A stretch of 64,000 nt of DNA. Origin: Pseudomonadota bacterium. GTDB lineage: Bacteria; Pseudomonadota; Alphaproteobacteria; Rhizobiales; Xanthobacteraceae. The stretch is from positions 1 through 64,000 of the forward strand of contig JAFAGM010000076.1 of NCBI GenBank assembly GCA_023422775.1, in the 5' to 3' direction. A program made the position numbers and the translations under genes. Shown piece after piece: positions 23,356-32,308 of the stretch. The first letter of the stretch is position 1. Each line of letters starts with the position of its first letter. Below the pieces are notes generated by a model. It had not been told where the DNA came from, ran no database searches, and was given only the letters and a program-made list of their open reading frames with translations.

Positions 23356-25383
23356 TTACGTTGTGAGCGCAGGCCGCCCTGGCGACCGCGTTCTGGCCTG
23401 CCACAGTACGACGCCAAGGCCGATAATCAGGCCGGGCACATAAGTGTAGCTGATATCGCGGCCGATGATCCATTCGACGATTGCCTCAATGAGGCTCGGA
23501 AACACCAGCAGCAATCCGGATAGCAGAAGCAGGCCGCGCTCGATCGCTGTATTTTGTCGCAGTGCCCAGTTCTGGGCGAACGCCGCCAGAGCCAGCAGGC
23601 CGAAAGTCGTCTTGATCGTGATCTCGAGGATATCGATCCACGACCCGCCCTTCGGGATCGACAGCAGCAGTCCGACCCCCTGCGGGTCGAGCACGAATAC
23701 GAACGGCACCAGAAACGCTGGCAGCGTGTATTTCCAGGACTGCAGGGTGGTCCTGTAGGGATCGCCGCCGGTGATGGCGGCGGCCGCGAACGGCGACAGC
23801 GCGGTCGGCGGCGATACCTCGGACAGCACGGCATAGTAGAAGATGAACATGTGCGCGGCGTAGTCGGGCACGCCGAGCTTGATCAGCGCGGGCGCCGCGA
23901 TAACCGCACAGATGATGTAGGAAGCGGTCACGGGCACCGCGAGGCCGATGACCCAGACGATCAGCGAGGTGTAGATCGCCGTCAGCAAAAGGCTGCCGCC
24001 CGCATAGCTGATGACGATCGACGAGAATTTCAGGCCGAGACCGGTCAGCGTCACGATGCCGACGACGATGCCGGCACAGGCGCAGGTGGTCGCGGCATTC
24101 AGCGCGCCGATCGAGCCGTCGGCCAGGGCTTTCACCAGCTTGGCCGGCATCAGCGCGGTTTCCCTGCGCAGGAAGCTGAGCGCGAAGGTGACGACGATGG
24201 CGTAGAACACCGACAGCGATGGCGAGTAGCCGACGATCATGAACACGACCACGGCGAGCAGCGAGATGAAGTGGAAGCCGTATCGCTTCGTCATCTGGCC
24301 GAGCGACATTTCGGGCGTGAAGGTCACGTTCTTGGCGTGGAACTTCTTGGCGTCGAGTTCGACCATGAACAGCAGCGACATATAGTAGAGGCAGGTCGGG
24401 ATCGTCGCCATCCAGATCACGTCGAGATAGCTGATCTTGAGAAACTCGGCGATCAGGAACGCGGCGGCGCCGAGCACCGGGGGCGACAGGATCGCGCCCA
24501 ATCCGCCGGCTGCGAGCAGGCCGCCCGCGGCGTTTTTCTCGAAGCCCGCCTTGGCCATCATCGGATACGCGACGGTGCCGATCATGACGGTCGTGGCGAC
24601 GCCCGATCCGGAGGGGCCGCCGAGCAGGAACGACGACAGCACCACGGTGCGGCCTGCACTGTTGGGCTTTCCGCCCATCAGCGCCAGCGAGAAATCGATG
24701 AAGAACTTGCCGGCGCCGGATTGCTGCAGGAACGCGCCATAGATGGTGAACAGGATGATCAGGGTCGCCGATACGTCGACCGCGACGCCGAAAATGCCCT
24801 CCAGCGTAATGAAGAGGTGGCCGATCAGGCGGTCCACGTCATAGCCGCGATGGGTCCAGGGCGCCGGCAGATGCGGGCCGAGCATCGCATAGGCGATGAA
24901 CAGAATTGACACGACAGGCATGATCGCGCCGGTCGTCCGCCGCGTCGCCTCCAGCAGCAGGATGATGAACACGATGCCGACGATCACGTCCCAGCGGTCG
25001 GGCATGGTGGCGCGATCGGTAAAGTCGTCGCCACCCCACAGGGCATAGACGATGGTCGCGACCGCGACGATCCCGGGCACGACGTCCCACCAGCGCACAC
25101 GGTTGCGAAACCGCGTCGCCAGCGGAAACAGGAGGAAGCTGAGCACCAGCGTAAAGGCGACGTGGGTGTAGCGAAGTTCCTGGGTCGGAACGATGGCGTA
25201 GGCCGCGTAGAGGTGGAACAGGCTCATGACCACGGCAATCGTGGTCGAGATTCTTCCCGGCCAGCCCATCAGGCGGTTGGCTGCCCCTTCTTCTGCCTCG
25301 ACGAAGGATTCGGCCTTCTGCAGCGCCTCGTCCGAAACCGCGACGACCTCGTCGTTGCGCGGCGTTGTCTTCTCTGCTGCCAT
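23356..25383 (-). CDS. TRAP transporter fused permease (DctQM type)
   Basis: A 675-residue membrane protein from the ATG at 25383 (GGGGGAAGA upstream), with about 16 hydrophobic segments. The N-terminal four-helix DctQ-like part (ISTTIAVVMSLFHLYAAYAI) is followed by a DctM-like domain with LLGGPSGSGVATTVMIGTVA and GGLLAAGGLGAILSPPVLGA, the substrate-path motifs of TAXI-associated permeases. Uptake is driven by a sodium or proton gradient. It is followed by its TAXI binding protein and is divergent from an SDR gene that may metabolise the substrate. Confidence 0.92.
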   Translation of the reverse strand: MAAEKTTPRNDEVVAVSDEALQKAESFVEAEEGAANRLMGWPGRISTTIAVVMSLFHLYAAYAIVPTQELRYTHVAFTLVLSFLLFPLATRFRNRVRWWDVVPGIVAVATIVYALWGGDDFTDRATMPDRWDVIVGIVFIILLLEATRRTTGAIMPVVSILFIAYAMLGPHLPAPWTHRGYDVDRLIGHLFITLEGIFGVAVDVSATLIILFTIYGAFLQQSGAGKFFIDFSLALMGGKPNSAGRTVVLSSFLLGGPSGSGVATTVMIGTVAYPMMAKAGFEKNAAGGLLAAGGLGAILSPPVLGAAAFLIAEFLKISYLDVIWMATIPTCLYYMSLLFMVELDAKKFHAKNVTFTPEMSLGQMTKRYGFHFISLLAVVVFMIVGYSPSLSVFYAIVVTFALSFLRRETALMPAKLVKALADGSIGALNAATTCACAGIVVGIVTLTGLGLKFSSIVISYAGGSLLLTAIYTSLIVWVIGLAVPVTASYIICAVIAAPALIKLGVPDYAAHMFIFYYAVLSEVSPPTALSPFAAAAITGGDPYRTTLQSWKYTLPAFLVPFVFVLDPQGVGLLLSIPKGGSWIDILEITIKTTFGLLALAAFAQNWALRQNTAIERGLLLLSGLLLVFPSLIEAIVEWIIGRDISYTYVPGLIIGLGVVLWQARTRSPGRPALTT

Positions 25384-25511
25384 TCTTCCCCCGGCGCACT
25401 CTCGTCTCCGGCCCGGTTCCAGCGGGCCCGTTTCGCCGCGCATTCACCCCGGTTTGGGTATCTGTGGCAAGGGGCTTGTCGGAGTATGCCCAAAAGCCGG
25501 CTTTGGCTTAT

Positions 25512-25563
25512 CGGACAGGTTGACCCGGAGCCTCCATCCGTCCAGTTTCCCGGACAATTTGAC
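25512..25563. promoter_or_regulatory. Direct repeats in the TRAP/SDR divergent control region
   Basis: CGGACAGGTTGAC (25512-25524) and CGGACAATTTGAC (25551-25563) share CGGACA-N2-TTGAC with start-to-start spacing of 39 bases, close to the SDR start at 25583. A shared regulator binding both sites is plausible. The sites were spotted by eye and no family is assigned. Confidence 0.4.
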
Positions 25564-25582
25564 GTCAAGGGAGAAGAAGTCG

Positions 25583-26386
25583 ATGGAACGGCTCAAGGGC
25601 AAGACGGCCATGGTGGTAGGTGCGGGATCGATCGGTCCCGGCTGGGGCAACGGCAAGGCGACGGCCGTGACCTTTGCGCGCGAGGGGGCGCAGGTGTTCT
25701 GCGTCGATCGCAACGCCGCTGCCGCGCAGGAAACTGTCGATATCATCGCGGGTGAGGGCGGCAAGGCGACCGCATTCACCGCCGACGTCTCGCGCGAAGC
25801 GGAGGTCGAGGCGATGACGGCGGCGTGCCTGAAGGCCTATGGCCGCATCGACCAGCTCGACAACAATGTCGGCATCGCTGAGATGGGCAGCGTGGTCGAG
25901 GTCGACGAGGCGAGCTGGGACCACGTCTTCGCGGTCAATCTCAAGAGCGCCTATTTCGCCATGAAGCACGTCATCCCCGTGATGCAAAAGCAGGGGGGCG
26001 GCTCGGTCATCAACATCTCGTCGATTGCCTCGATCCGTCACCTCGGGATTTCCTACGTCACTTATGGCGCCTCGAAGGCGGCGATGAACCAGATGACGAA
26101 GACCACGGCCGTGCAGTTCGCGCGCGACCATGTCCGCGTCAATTGCATCCTGCCGGGCCTGATGAAGACGCCGATGGTCGCGCATTCCGCAGGCCTCGCG
26201 GCGAGCTATTCGGCCGGCGACGTCGAGGCGATGTGGCGGGCGCGCGACGCGCAGGTGCCGATGGGCCACATGGGCGACGCCTGGGACGTTGCCAACGCGG
26301 CGCTGTTCCTGGCGTCCGACGAATCGAAATACGTCACCGGCATTGAGCTGGTAGTCGATGGCGGGATCACGGTGAAGGCGAGTTAG
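25583..26386 (+). CDS. Short-chain dehydrogenase/reductase
   Basis: A 267-residue SDR from the ATG at 25583 (RBS AGGGAGAAG). It starts MERLKGKTAMVVGAGSIGPG; the nucleotide-binding loop is GAGSIGPGWG, an unusual TGxxxGxG variant. The Asp position is RN after VFCVD, and NNVG replaces NNAG. The catalytic Ser and YxxxK are in INISSIASIRHLG and YGASKAAMNQM. NAD-dependent alcohol oxidation or ketone reduction is expected. Divergence from the TAXI-TRAP operon suggests it acts on the transported compound. Confidence 0.88.
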   Translation: MERLKGKTAMVVGAGSIGPGWGNGKATAVTFAREGAQVFCVDRNAAAAQETVDIIAGEGGKATAFTADVSREAEVEAMTAACLKAYGRIDQLDNNVGIAEMGSVVEVDEASWDHVFAVNLKSAYFAMKHVIPVMQKQGGGSVINISSIASIRHLGISYVTYGASKAAMNQMTKTTAVQFARDHVRVNCILPGLMKTPMVAHSAGLAASYSAGDVEAMWRARDAQVPMGHMGDAWDVANAALFLASDESKYVTGIELVVDGGITVKAS

Positions 26387-26624
26387 CTGTACAGCTACTC
26401 TCTCGTCGTCCCGGCGAACGCCAGGACCCATACCCCGCGGCGTTTCAAGATCGATTGACGACCGGCATATCTATCCGCGTGCAGCGAGTTGCGCTTTCCC
26501 GCAGGTCACGTTTTGGTCTCAATCTATCCTCCGCATAAGTGAGGAAAGTCACAGGCTGTCGTTGTCGGAAAAGCAACGCGCTTGCTAGGATCATCGGCAA
26601 TCAGCGCTTCCTCCGGATCAATCG

Positions 26625-27389
26625 ATGCAAGGCTTTCCTGATATCCGCCGTCTGGTCGCGGCCTTCCTGCTATGGATCGGGCTTGCGCATGATGCGTCGG
26701 CGACCCAGGTCGAGCCGGACAAGGATCTGCGGATCGACCCCGCGCTCTGCCTTGCCGCGGCGCTTGCGCGTAACGACGAGAGGACGCTGAATCTTTGCGG
26801 CGCACTGATCGAGAACGCAAAGACGGAGAGGTCCGACCGCATCAAGGCGCTGATCGCGCGTGCGGGCGCCTACGAGCGCAAGGGCATGATCGACCGCGCC
26901 ATCACCGACTACGAGAGCGTGCTTCGCCTCGATCCCGCGCTCGCCGATATCCATAATGCGCGCGGCGAACTCTGGCGCAAGAAGGGCGACCTGCCCAAAG
27001 CGGTGGCCGATTTCGCCGCGGCCATCAAGCTGAACCCGGATCACTTCGCCGCCAGAGCGAACCACCGCTCGCTGGCGCTGGAGCTGGAGCGCCTGGGGGC
27101 GCTGAAGGCAATCGCGGGCAAGCCGAGCTTCAATTGCGCCACCGCCCGGCGCAAGGTCGAGAAGGCGATCTGCGCCGATCCAGCACTCGCCGACCTCGAC
27201 CGGGAAGTCCACGGCTCATATGTCAGGGTGACCCGCGAAGCGGTGAGCCCCAGGCAGGCGCGCGCCCTGCGGCGCGAGCAGGAGGAATTCATCGCCCGCC
27301 GCAATGCCGAGTTCGGCCGGCCGGGCTACGACCTGCAAAAGGCGATGCGCCAGCGGCTTCGGCAGATCAACGGGGTCGATAGTTATTAG
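26625..27389 (+). CDS. Secreted TPR protein with a LprI-like C-terminus
   Basis: A 254-residue protein. The signal peptide (MQGFPDIRRLVAAFLLWIGL) ends near DASA-T. About 70-140 are TPR-like repeats (RIKALIARAGAYERKGMIDR, ALADIHNARGELWRKKGDLP). The C-terminal third (FNCATARRKVEKAICADPAL, ADLDREVHGSYVRVTREA) is the LprI/DUF1311-type domain with conserved Cys, related to lysozyme inhibitors. The protein is probably periplasmic and may interact with peptidoglycan hydrolases. Its exact partner is unknown. Confidence 0.85.
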   Translation: MQGFPDIRRLVAAFLLWIGLAHDASATQVEPDKDLRIDPALCLAAALARNDERTLNLCGALIENAKTERSDRIKALIARAGAYERKGMIDRAITDYESVLRLDPALADIHNARGELWRKKGDLPKAVADFAAAIKLNPDHFAARANHRSLALELERLGALKAIAGKPSFNCATARRKVEKAICADPALADLDREVHGSYVRVTREAVSPRQARALRREQEEFIARRNAEFGRPGYDLQKAMRQRLRQINGVDSY

Positions 27390-27527
27390 CGCTGCGGCGC
27401 GGCTGTTTGTTCCGACTTGATCTGGCGCAACTTCCCGTGACAATGCCTGGAATAATGCCTAGCCCAGCCGTCATGGCCGGGACAAGGCTGGGCATGACGA
27501 CAATGGTGAGCCAACGGGGAGTGCGCC

Positions 27528-29438
27528 ATGAACATCCAAGGGAAAAGCAGGTACCACGAGGTCCACGCCCGTTCGCTGGCCGACCCCGAGGGTTTTTGGG
27601 CCGAGGCGGCGTGCGAGATCGACTGGATCGAGCCCGCCAAGAAGATCTTCGATCCCTCGATGGGCGTCTATGGCCGCTGGTTTGCCGGCGCCGTGGTCAA
27701 CACCTGCTACAATGCGCTCGACCGCCACGTCGCGGGCGGGCGCGCCGACCAGGTCGCGCTGATCCACGATTCGCCGCTCACCAACTCGATCTCGAAATTC
27801 ACCTATGCCGAGATGCTGAAGGAGGTGCAGACGCTCGCCGCCGTAATGGCCGATTTCGGCGTCGCCAAGGGTGACCGCGTCATCATCTACATGCCGCTGG
27901 TGCCGGAAGCGGTGTTCGCGATGCTGGCCTGCGCGCGCATCGGCGCCGTGCACTCGGTGGTGTTCGGCGGCTTCGCTGCGAAGGAACTCGCAAGCCGCAT
28001 CGAGGACGCCAAGCCGAAGCTGATTCTTTCGGCAAGCTGCGGGATCGAGCCCGGCCGCATCGTGCAGTACAAGCCGCTGCTCGACGAGGCGATCAGGCTT
28101 TCGAGCGTCAAGCCGCAGGCTTGCGTTATCCTGCAGCGGCCGCAGCAGGTCTGCGAGCTCACGGCAGGGCGCGATCATGACTGGGCGACGCTCCGCCGCG
28201 CCGCGCTCGATGCCGGGAAGGCCGCGCCGTGCACGCCGGTGCTGGCGACCGATCCGCTCTACATTCTCTACACGTCAGGCACCACAGGCATTCCCAAGGG
28301 CGTCGTGCGCGACAATGGCGGGCACCTGGTCGCGCTGAAATGGTCGATGTTCAATCTCTACGGCGTCAAGCCCGGCGAGGTCTGGTGGTGCGGCTCCGAC
28401 ATCGGCTGGGTCGTCGGCCACAGCTACATCGTCTATGGCCCGCTGATCCATGGCGCGACCTCGATCATGTATGAGGGCAAGCCGGTGGGTACGCCGGATG
28501 CCGGTGCATTCTGGCGCGTGATCTCCGAACACAAGGCGGTTGCGCTGTTCACCGCGCCGACCGCGTTCCGCGCCATCCGCAAGGAGGACCCGGACGGCGC
28601 ATTCATCCGCAAATACGATCTGTCGAAATTTCGGACGCTGTTCCTGGCCGGCGAACGTGCCGATCCGCCGACGGTGGAATGGGCGGAAGCGCAGTTGAAG
28701 GTGCCGGTGATCGACCACTGGTGGCAGACCGAAACCGGCTGGTGCATCGCCGGCAATCCGGTGGGCCTGGGCCAACTGCCGGTCAAGCACGGTTCGCCGA
28801 CCGTGCCGATGCCGGGCTATCAGGTCGATGTGGTCGACGAGGCCGCCAGGCCGGTGCCTGCGGGCGCCATGGGCTCGATCGTGATCAAGCTGCCGATGCC
28901 GCCGGCGTGCCTGCCGACGCTGTGGCAGCAGGACGCTCGTTTCAAGGAAGCCTACCTCACCGAGTTCCCCGGCTACTACAAGACGTCGGATGCCGGCTAC
29001 AAGGATGAGGACGGCTATGTCTGGGTAATGGGCCGTACCGACGACATCATTAATGTCGCCGGCCACCGGCTCTCCACCGGCGGAATGGAGGAAATCCTCG
29101 CCTCCCACCCTGATGTTGCCGAATGCGCGGTGCTCGGCATCAGCGATGCGATCAAGGGCGAGGTGCCTTGCGGCTTCCTGGTGCTGAAGGCCGGCGTCAC
29201 ACGCGCGCCTGTCGAGATCGAAAAGGAGATCGTGGCGCTGGTGCGCGACAAGCTTGGCCCGGTCGCTGCCTTCAAGCTTGCGATCACCGTCGGCCGGCTA
29301 CCGAAGACGCGCTCGGGCAAGATCCTGCGCGGCACCATCAAGAAGATCGCCGACGGCGAGAGCTGGACCATGCCGGCCACGATCGAAGATCCCAAGGTGC
29401 TCGACGAGATCGGCGAGGCGCTGAAGGGCAGGGTGTGA
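27528..29438 (+). CDS. prpE: Propionyl-CoA synthetase
   Basis: A 636-residue acyl-CoA synthetase of the acetyl/propionyl-CoA group. AMP-binding motifs are YTSGTTGIPKGVVRDNGGHL (about 250), WWCGSDIGWVVGHSY, GATSIMYEGKP, and the ATP-binding DTGWWQTE-type HWWQTETGWCIAG. The C-terminal domain has YKTSDAGYKDEDG and the lysine motif KTRSGKILRGT. RDNGGH and TAFRAIRKEDPDG fit PrpE more than Acs. It makes propionyl-CoA (AMP + PPi) for the methylcitrate or methylmalonyl pathway. A palindromic repeat follows the stop. Confidence 0.87.
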   Translation: MNIQGKSRYHEVHARSLADPEGFWAEAACEIDWIEPAKKIFDPSMGVYGRWFAGAVVNTCYNALDRHVAGGRADQVALIHDSPLTNSISKFTYAEMLKEVQTLAAVMADFGVAKGDRVIIYMPLVPEAVFAMLACARIGAVHSVVFGGFAAKELASRIEDAKPKLILSASCGIEPGRIVQYKPLLDEAIRLSSVKPQACVILQRPQQVCELTAGRDHDWATLRRAALDAGKAAPCTPVLATDPLYILYTSGTTGIPKGVVRDNGGHLVALKWSMFNLYGVKPGEVWWCGSDIGWVVGHSYIVYGPLIHGATSIMYEGKPVGTPDAGAFWRVISEHKAVALFTAPTAFRAIRKEDPDGAFIRKYDLSKFRTLFLAGERADPPTVEWAEAQLKVPVIDHWWQTETGWCIAGNPVGLGQLPVKHGSPTVPMPGYQVDVVDEAARPVPAGAMGSIVIKLPMPPACLPTLWQQDARFKEAYLTEFPGYYKTSDAGYKDEDGYVWVMGRTDDIINVAGHRLSTGGMEEILASHPDVAECAVLGISDAIKGEVPCGFLVLKAGVTRAPVEIEKEIVALVRDKLGPVAAFKLAITVGRLPKTRSGKILRGTIKKIADGESWTMPATIEDPKVLDEIGEALKGRV

Positions 29439-29447
29439 TCATTGTGC

Positions 29448-29545
29448 CGTCATTCCGGGGCGCGAAGCGAACCCGGAATCTCGAGATTCTCGGGGACGCA
29501 AGGGCGCCCCCTGGTTCGATGCTTCGCATCGCCCCGGAATGACGG
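29448..29545. repeat. Dispersed palindromic repeat, family C
   Basis: GTCATTCCGGGGCGCGAAGC at the left mirrors GCTTCGCATCGCCCCGGAAT at the right, with an inner AATCTCGAGATT palindrome near 29478. It follows the prpE stop directly and could form a long hairpin. A second palindromic block (about 29563-29668, GTCATCCCCGATCAGATCGG) follows. Confidence 0.75.
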
Positions 29546-29689
29546 AGTTCCCAGGGCTTGACCAGACTTGACCCTGGCATCCATCTTCGTCAAAGCGAAC
29601 TGCCATCTTTTCGATGGATTGCCGGGTCATCCCCGATCAGATCGGGGACAGGCCCCGCCAATGACGGGATGGAAAAAACGGAGCCCCGC

Positions 29690-29959
29690 ATGCAGTCCGG
29701 ACTAGCAAAGCACGTCATCGCCCTGCTGTTGGCCGCGCCCTTGCTCGCCGGCTGCCTCGAACGCGGCCAGCCGACGATGGTCGACACCAGCGCTGACGAC
29801 GACGCGTTCTGCCGCGCCAACAACGTCGCGGTCGGCTCGAACGACTACGTCATCTGTCGCAAGAACCGCGACGTGCAGCGCGGCAACGCCAATGCACGCA
29901 CCGACCGCGCCCAGCGCAATCTCGCCGAGCAGATGCTGAACAATCCAACGCGGCCGTGA
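29690..29959 (+). CDS. Small lipoprotein
   Basis: An 89-residue protein from the ATG at 29690 (GGAG 6 bases upstream; an ATG at 29669 is possible). The signal peptide ends in a lipobox LLAGC, so Cys21 would be lipidated. The mature part is short and charged (DDDAFCRANNVAVGSNDYVI, RDVQRGNANARTDRAQRNLA) with two further Cys. It should be anchored in the outer or inner membrane facing the periplasm. It overlaps the next gene's upstream region by a few bases, suggesting co-transcription. Function unknown. Confidence 0.8.
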   Translation: MQSGLAKHVIALLLAAPLLAGCLERGQPTMVDTSADDDAFCRANNVAVGSNDYVICRKNRDVQRGNANARTDRAQRNLAEQMLNNPTRP

Positions 29960-29973
29960 TCGGGGAGGCCATC

Positions 29974-30180
29974 ATGAACGAAGACGTCTTCAACACCAGC
30001 CTGCGCAGGTTTCTGAAGAAGGTCGGCATCACCTCGCAACGCGAGATCGAAAAGGCCGTGCGCGACGCGATCGAGGCCGGCCAACTCAAGGGGAACGAGA
30101 AGCTGCCGGCGAAGATGGTGCTGACGGTAGGCGGCGTCACGCTATCGCATGAGATCAACGACGAGATCGAACTGGGGTAG
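29974..30180 (+). CDS. DUF6494-family small protein
   Basis: A 68-residue protein from the ATG at 29974; a GTG at 29956, overlapping the lipoprotein stop, would add six residues. It reads MNEDVFNTSLRRFLKKVGIT, SQREIEKAVRDAIEAGQLKG and ends LSHEINDEIELG, matching the DUF6494 pattern found widely in alphaproteobacteria. The protein is helical and acidic/basic mixed, with no signal peptide. No function is known for the family. Confidence 0.8.
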   Translation: MNEDVFNTSLRRFLKKVGITSQREIEKAVRDAIEAGQLKGNEKLPAKMVLTVGGVTLSHEINDEIELG

Positions 30181-30190
30181 GTGCACACAG

Positions 30191-30328
30191 TGGTCATCAC
30201 CCGCCACCGGGTCGGCCGCATGGCCGCCCGATGACCGGCTCCGGCGGGTGATCCAGTATTCCAGAGACGAAAGCGATTGAGCCGAGAAGCCGCGGCGTAC
30301 TGGATACCCCGCTTTCGCGGAGCATGAC
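30191..30328. repeat. Dispersed repeat, family B
   Basis: The copy has GGTGATCCAGTATTCCAGAG and GAGAAGCCGCGGCGTACTGG. The element at 33747-33870 shares both blocks, at the same spacing. Outer arms are GTCATCACCCG and hairpin-forming CGGGTGA. It lies between the DUF6494 gene and the terminator of trcR. Confidence 0.8.
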
Positions 30329-30360
30329 ATTCGGTGATATTGCGCCGTCAATCTTTCCAA

Positions 30361-30391
30361 ACAAAAGCGCGGCAGGTTGCCCCGCCGCGTT
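30361..30391 (-). terminator. Rho-independent terminator of trcR
   Basis: On the minus strand CGCGGC, a GC-rich loop and GCCGCG are followed by CTTTTGTTT. It lies about 30 bases after the stop of the DUF1013 gene at 30420. The stem is 6-8 bp and the T-run is interrupted by one G. Confidence 0.75.
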
Positions 30392-30419
30392 CTGCGTTCC
30401 AGCAATCGATCGCGCGAAT

Positions 30420-31118
30420 TTACTCGTCGTCCTGATCCTGCCGCTTGCCGCCGATGGTCTTGAGCTTGGCGAATACCGCGTCGACGTTGAGATCGTCTTC
30501 GGTCTTCTCGCCCGTCTCGAACTCCGGCTCCTTCTTCGTGGTCTCGGACGCCGGCAGCAGCGTCGCGCCCCCGTAGGCGGCGGGGACCGGCTTTTCCTTG
30601 GCGGCGCGTTGCACCTCGAAATCGAGTTCGATCTGCGAGCACAGGCCGAGCGTCACCGGGTCCATCGGCGTCAGGGTCGAGGCGTTCCAGTGGGTGCGGT
30701 CGCGGACGGAAGCGATGGTGGTCTTGGTGGTGCCGACCAGGCGCATGATCTGCGCGTCCTTCAACTCGGGATGATTGCGCACCAGCCACAGGATCGCGCT
30801 CGGGCGCTCGTGGCGGCGCGACACCGGGGTGTAGCGCGGGCCTTTCTTCTTGGCGGCCGGGGGCAGGGTGACCTTGCTCTCGCCGAGCTTGAGCCGGTAG
30901 TTCGGGTCCTTTTCACCCCTTTCGATCTCGTCGCGGGTCAGCTGGCCGGTCGAGATCGGGTCCATGCCCTTGATGCCCTGGGCAGCGTCGCCGTCGGCAA
31001 TGGCGCGGACCTCGAGCGGGTGCATTTTGGTGAAATCGGCCACCTGGTCGAATGTCAACGCGGTATTGTCAACCAGCCACACGGCAGTTGCCTTCGGCAT
31101 CAGCGGTGCATTGCTCAT
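30420..31118 (-). CDS. trcR: DUF1013/TrcR-like cell-cycle transcriptional regulator
   Basis: A 232-residue protein from the ATG at 31118 (AAAGGAG 7 bases upstream). It begins MSNAPLMPKATAVWLVDNTA and contains a helix-turn-helix-like SAILWLVRNHPELKDAQIMR, then LVGTTKTTIASVRDRTHWNA. This is the DUF1013 pattern of the alphaproteobacterial TrcR, known in the family as a cell-cycle transcription factor linked to RNA polymerase. The C-terminus is acidic and disordered (EKTEDDLNVDAVF). It is divergent from ispH and monocistronic. Confidence 0.9.
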   Translation of the reverse strand: MSNAPLMPKATAVWLVDNTALTFDQVADFTKMHPLEVRAIADGDAAQGIKGMDPISTGQLTRDEIERGEKDPNYRLKLGESKVTLPPAAKKKGPRYTPVSRRHERPSAILWLVRNHPELKDAQIMRLVGTTKTTIASVRDRTHWNASTLTPMDPVTLGLCSQIELDFEVQRAAKEKPVPAAYGGATLLPASETTKKEPEFETGEKTEDDLNVDAVFAKLKTIGGKRQDQDDE

Positions 31119-31336
31119 GGCAAATCTCCTTTGTGCCTCGCCCACCTCTTTTGGAGGCGAAGTCTGCGGTCATCGGGGATGACGGGAATTAGGGCGCTAT
31201 ATACGCCTTCCCGGGCTATTGGCGCAATGGTTTGCTAAAGTGCCTTGACAGAGCCCGAAAGCAGTCCCAAGTCCTTATCCGAATTGGCCGTTCCCTGCCC
31301 GCCGGCACGGGGTGATTCGGTCTCCGAGAGAGCCCC

Positions 31337-32299
31337 ATGTCAGCCAAACCAGACCTCAGAATCGTGCTTTGTTCCCCTCGTGGCTTCTGCGCCGGGGTGG
31401 TGCGGGCCATCGATACCGTCGAGCGGGCGCTCGCGATCTACGGCGCCCCGGTCTATGTCCGTCACGAAATCGTGCACAACCGCTATGTGGTCGACAGTCT
31501 GAAGACCAAGGGCGCGATTTTCGTCGAGGAACTCGCCGAGATCCCTGACAATACCAACGCACCGGTTGTTTTTTCGGCCCACGGGGTTCCCAAGTCGGTT
31601 CCGGCCGACGCCCGGGCCCGCAATTTCTTCTCGCTGGACGCGACCTGCCCGCTGGTCACCAAGGTGCATCGCGAGGCCGCCATCCATTTCAAGCGCGGCC
31701 GTGAAATCCTCCTGATCGGGCATTCGCACCATCCGGAAGTGGTCGGCACGCTTGGCCAGTTGCCGCCGGGGGCGGTGACGCTGATCGAGACCGCGGAAGA
31801 CGCCAAGACGTTTGCGCCAAAGGATCCCGACAACCTCGCCTTCGTGACGCAGACGACGCTGTCGATCGACGATACCGCGGAGATCGTCGCGCTGCTGAAG
31901 GCGCGTTTCCCGAACATCAATGGGCCGCACAAGGAAGACATCTGCTACGCCACCACCAATCGCCAGCTTGCGGTGAAGAAGGTGGCGCCCGTGGTCGATG
32001 CCCTGATCGTGGTCGGCGCGCCGAACTCGTCGAACTCGCAGCGCTTGCGCGAAGTAGCCGAGCGCGAAGGCTGCAGGATCGCGATCCTGGCGCAGCGCGC
32101 CTCGGATCTCGACTGGTCGCGTTTTGAGGGCATCAAGAGCCTCGGCATCACCGCGGGCGCGTCCGCACCGGAAGTGATCGTCGAGGAAATCATGGACGCC
32201 TTTGCCGAGCGCTACCGACTGCATGTGGAGACGGTCTCGGCCGCGGAAGAGAACGAATTCTTCCCGCTGCCGCGCTCGCTGCGACCCGACGCCGCCTAA
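31337..32299 (+). CDS. ispH: 4-hydroxy-3-methylbut-2-enyl diphosphate reductase
   Basis: A 320-residue enzyme of the MEP isoprenoid pathway, converting HMBPP into IPP and DMAPP. The three iron-sulfur ligands are visible: Cys12 (VLCSPRGFC), Cys104 (DATCPLV) and Cys203 (DICYATTNRQ). Substrate-binding His are in RHEIVHN, FSAHGV and GHSHHPEV; the Glu in the canonical TxE region and the SSNSQRLRE phosphate-binding stretch are also present. Nine bases separate it from thrB, so the two are likely co-transcribed, with rnhA third. Confidence 0.97.
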   Translation: MSAKPDLRIVLCSPRGFCAGVVRAIDTVERALAIYGAPVYVRHEIVHNRYVVDSLKTKGAIFVEELAEIPDNTNAPVVFSAHGVPKSVPADARARNFFSLDATCPLVTKVHREAAIHFKRGREILLIGHSHHPEVVGTLGQLPPGAVTLIETAEDAKTFAPKDPDNLAFVTQTTLSIDDTAEIVALLKARFPNINGPHKEDICYATTNRQLAVKKVAPVVDALIVVGAPNSSNSQRLREVAEREGCRIAILAQRASDLDWSRFEGIKSLGITAGASAPEVIVEEIMDAFAERYRLHVETVSAAEENEFFPLPRSLRPDAA

Positions 32300-32308
32300 G
32301 GTTCTCCC

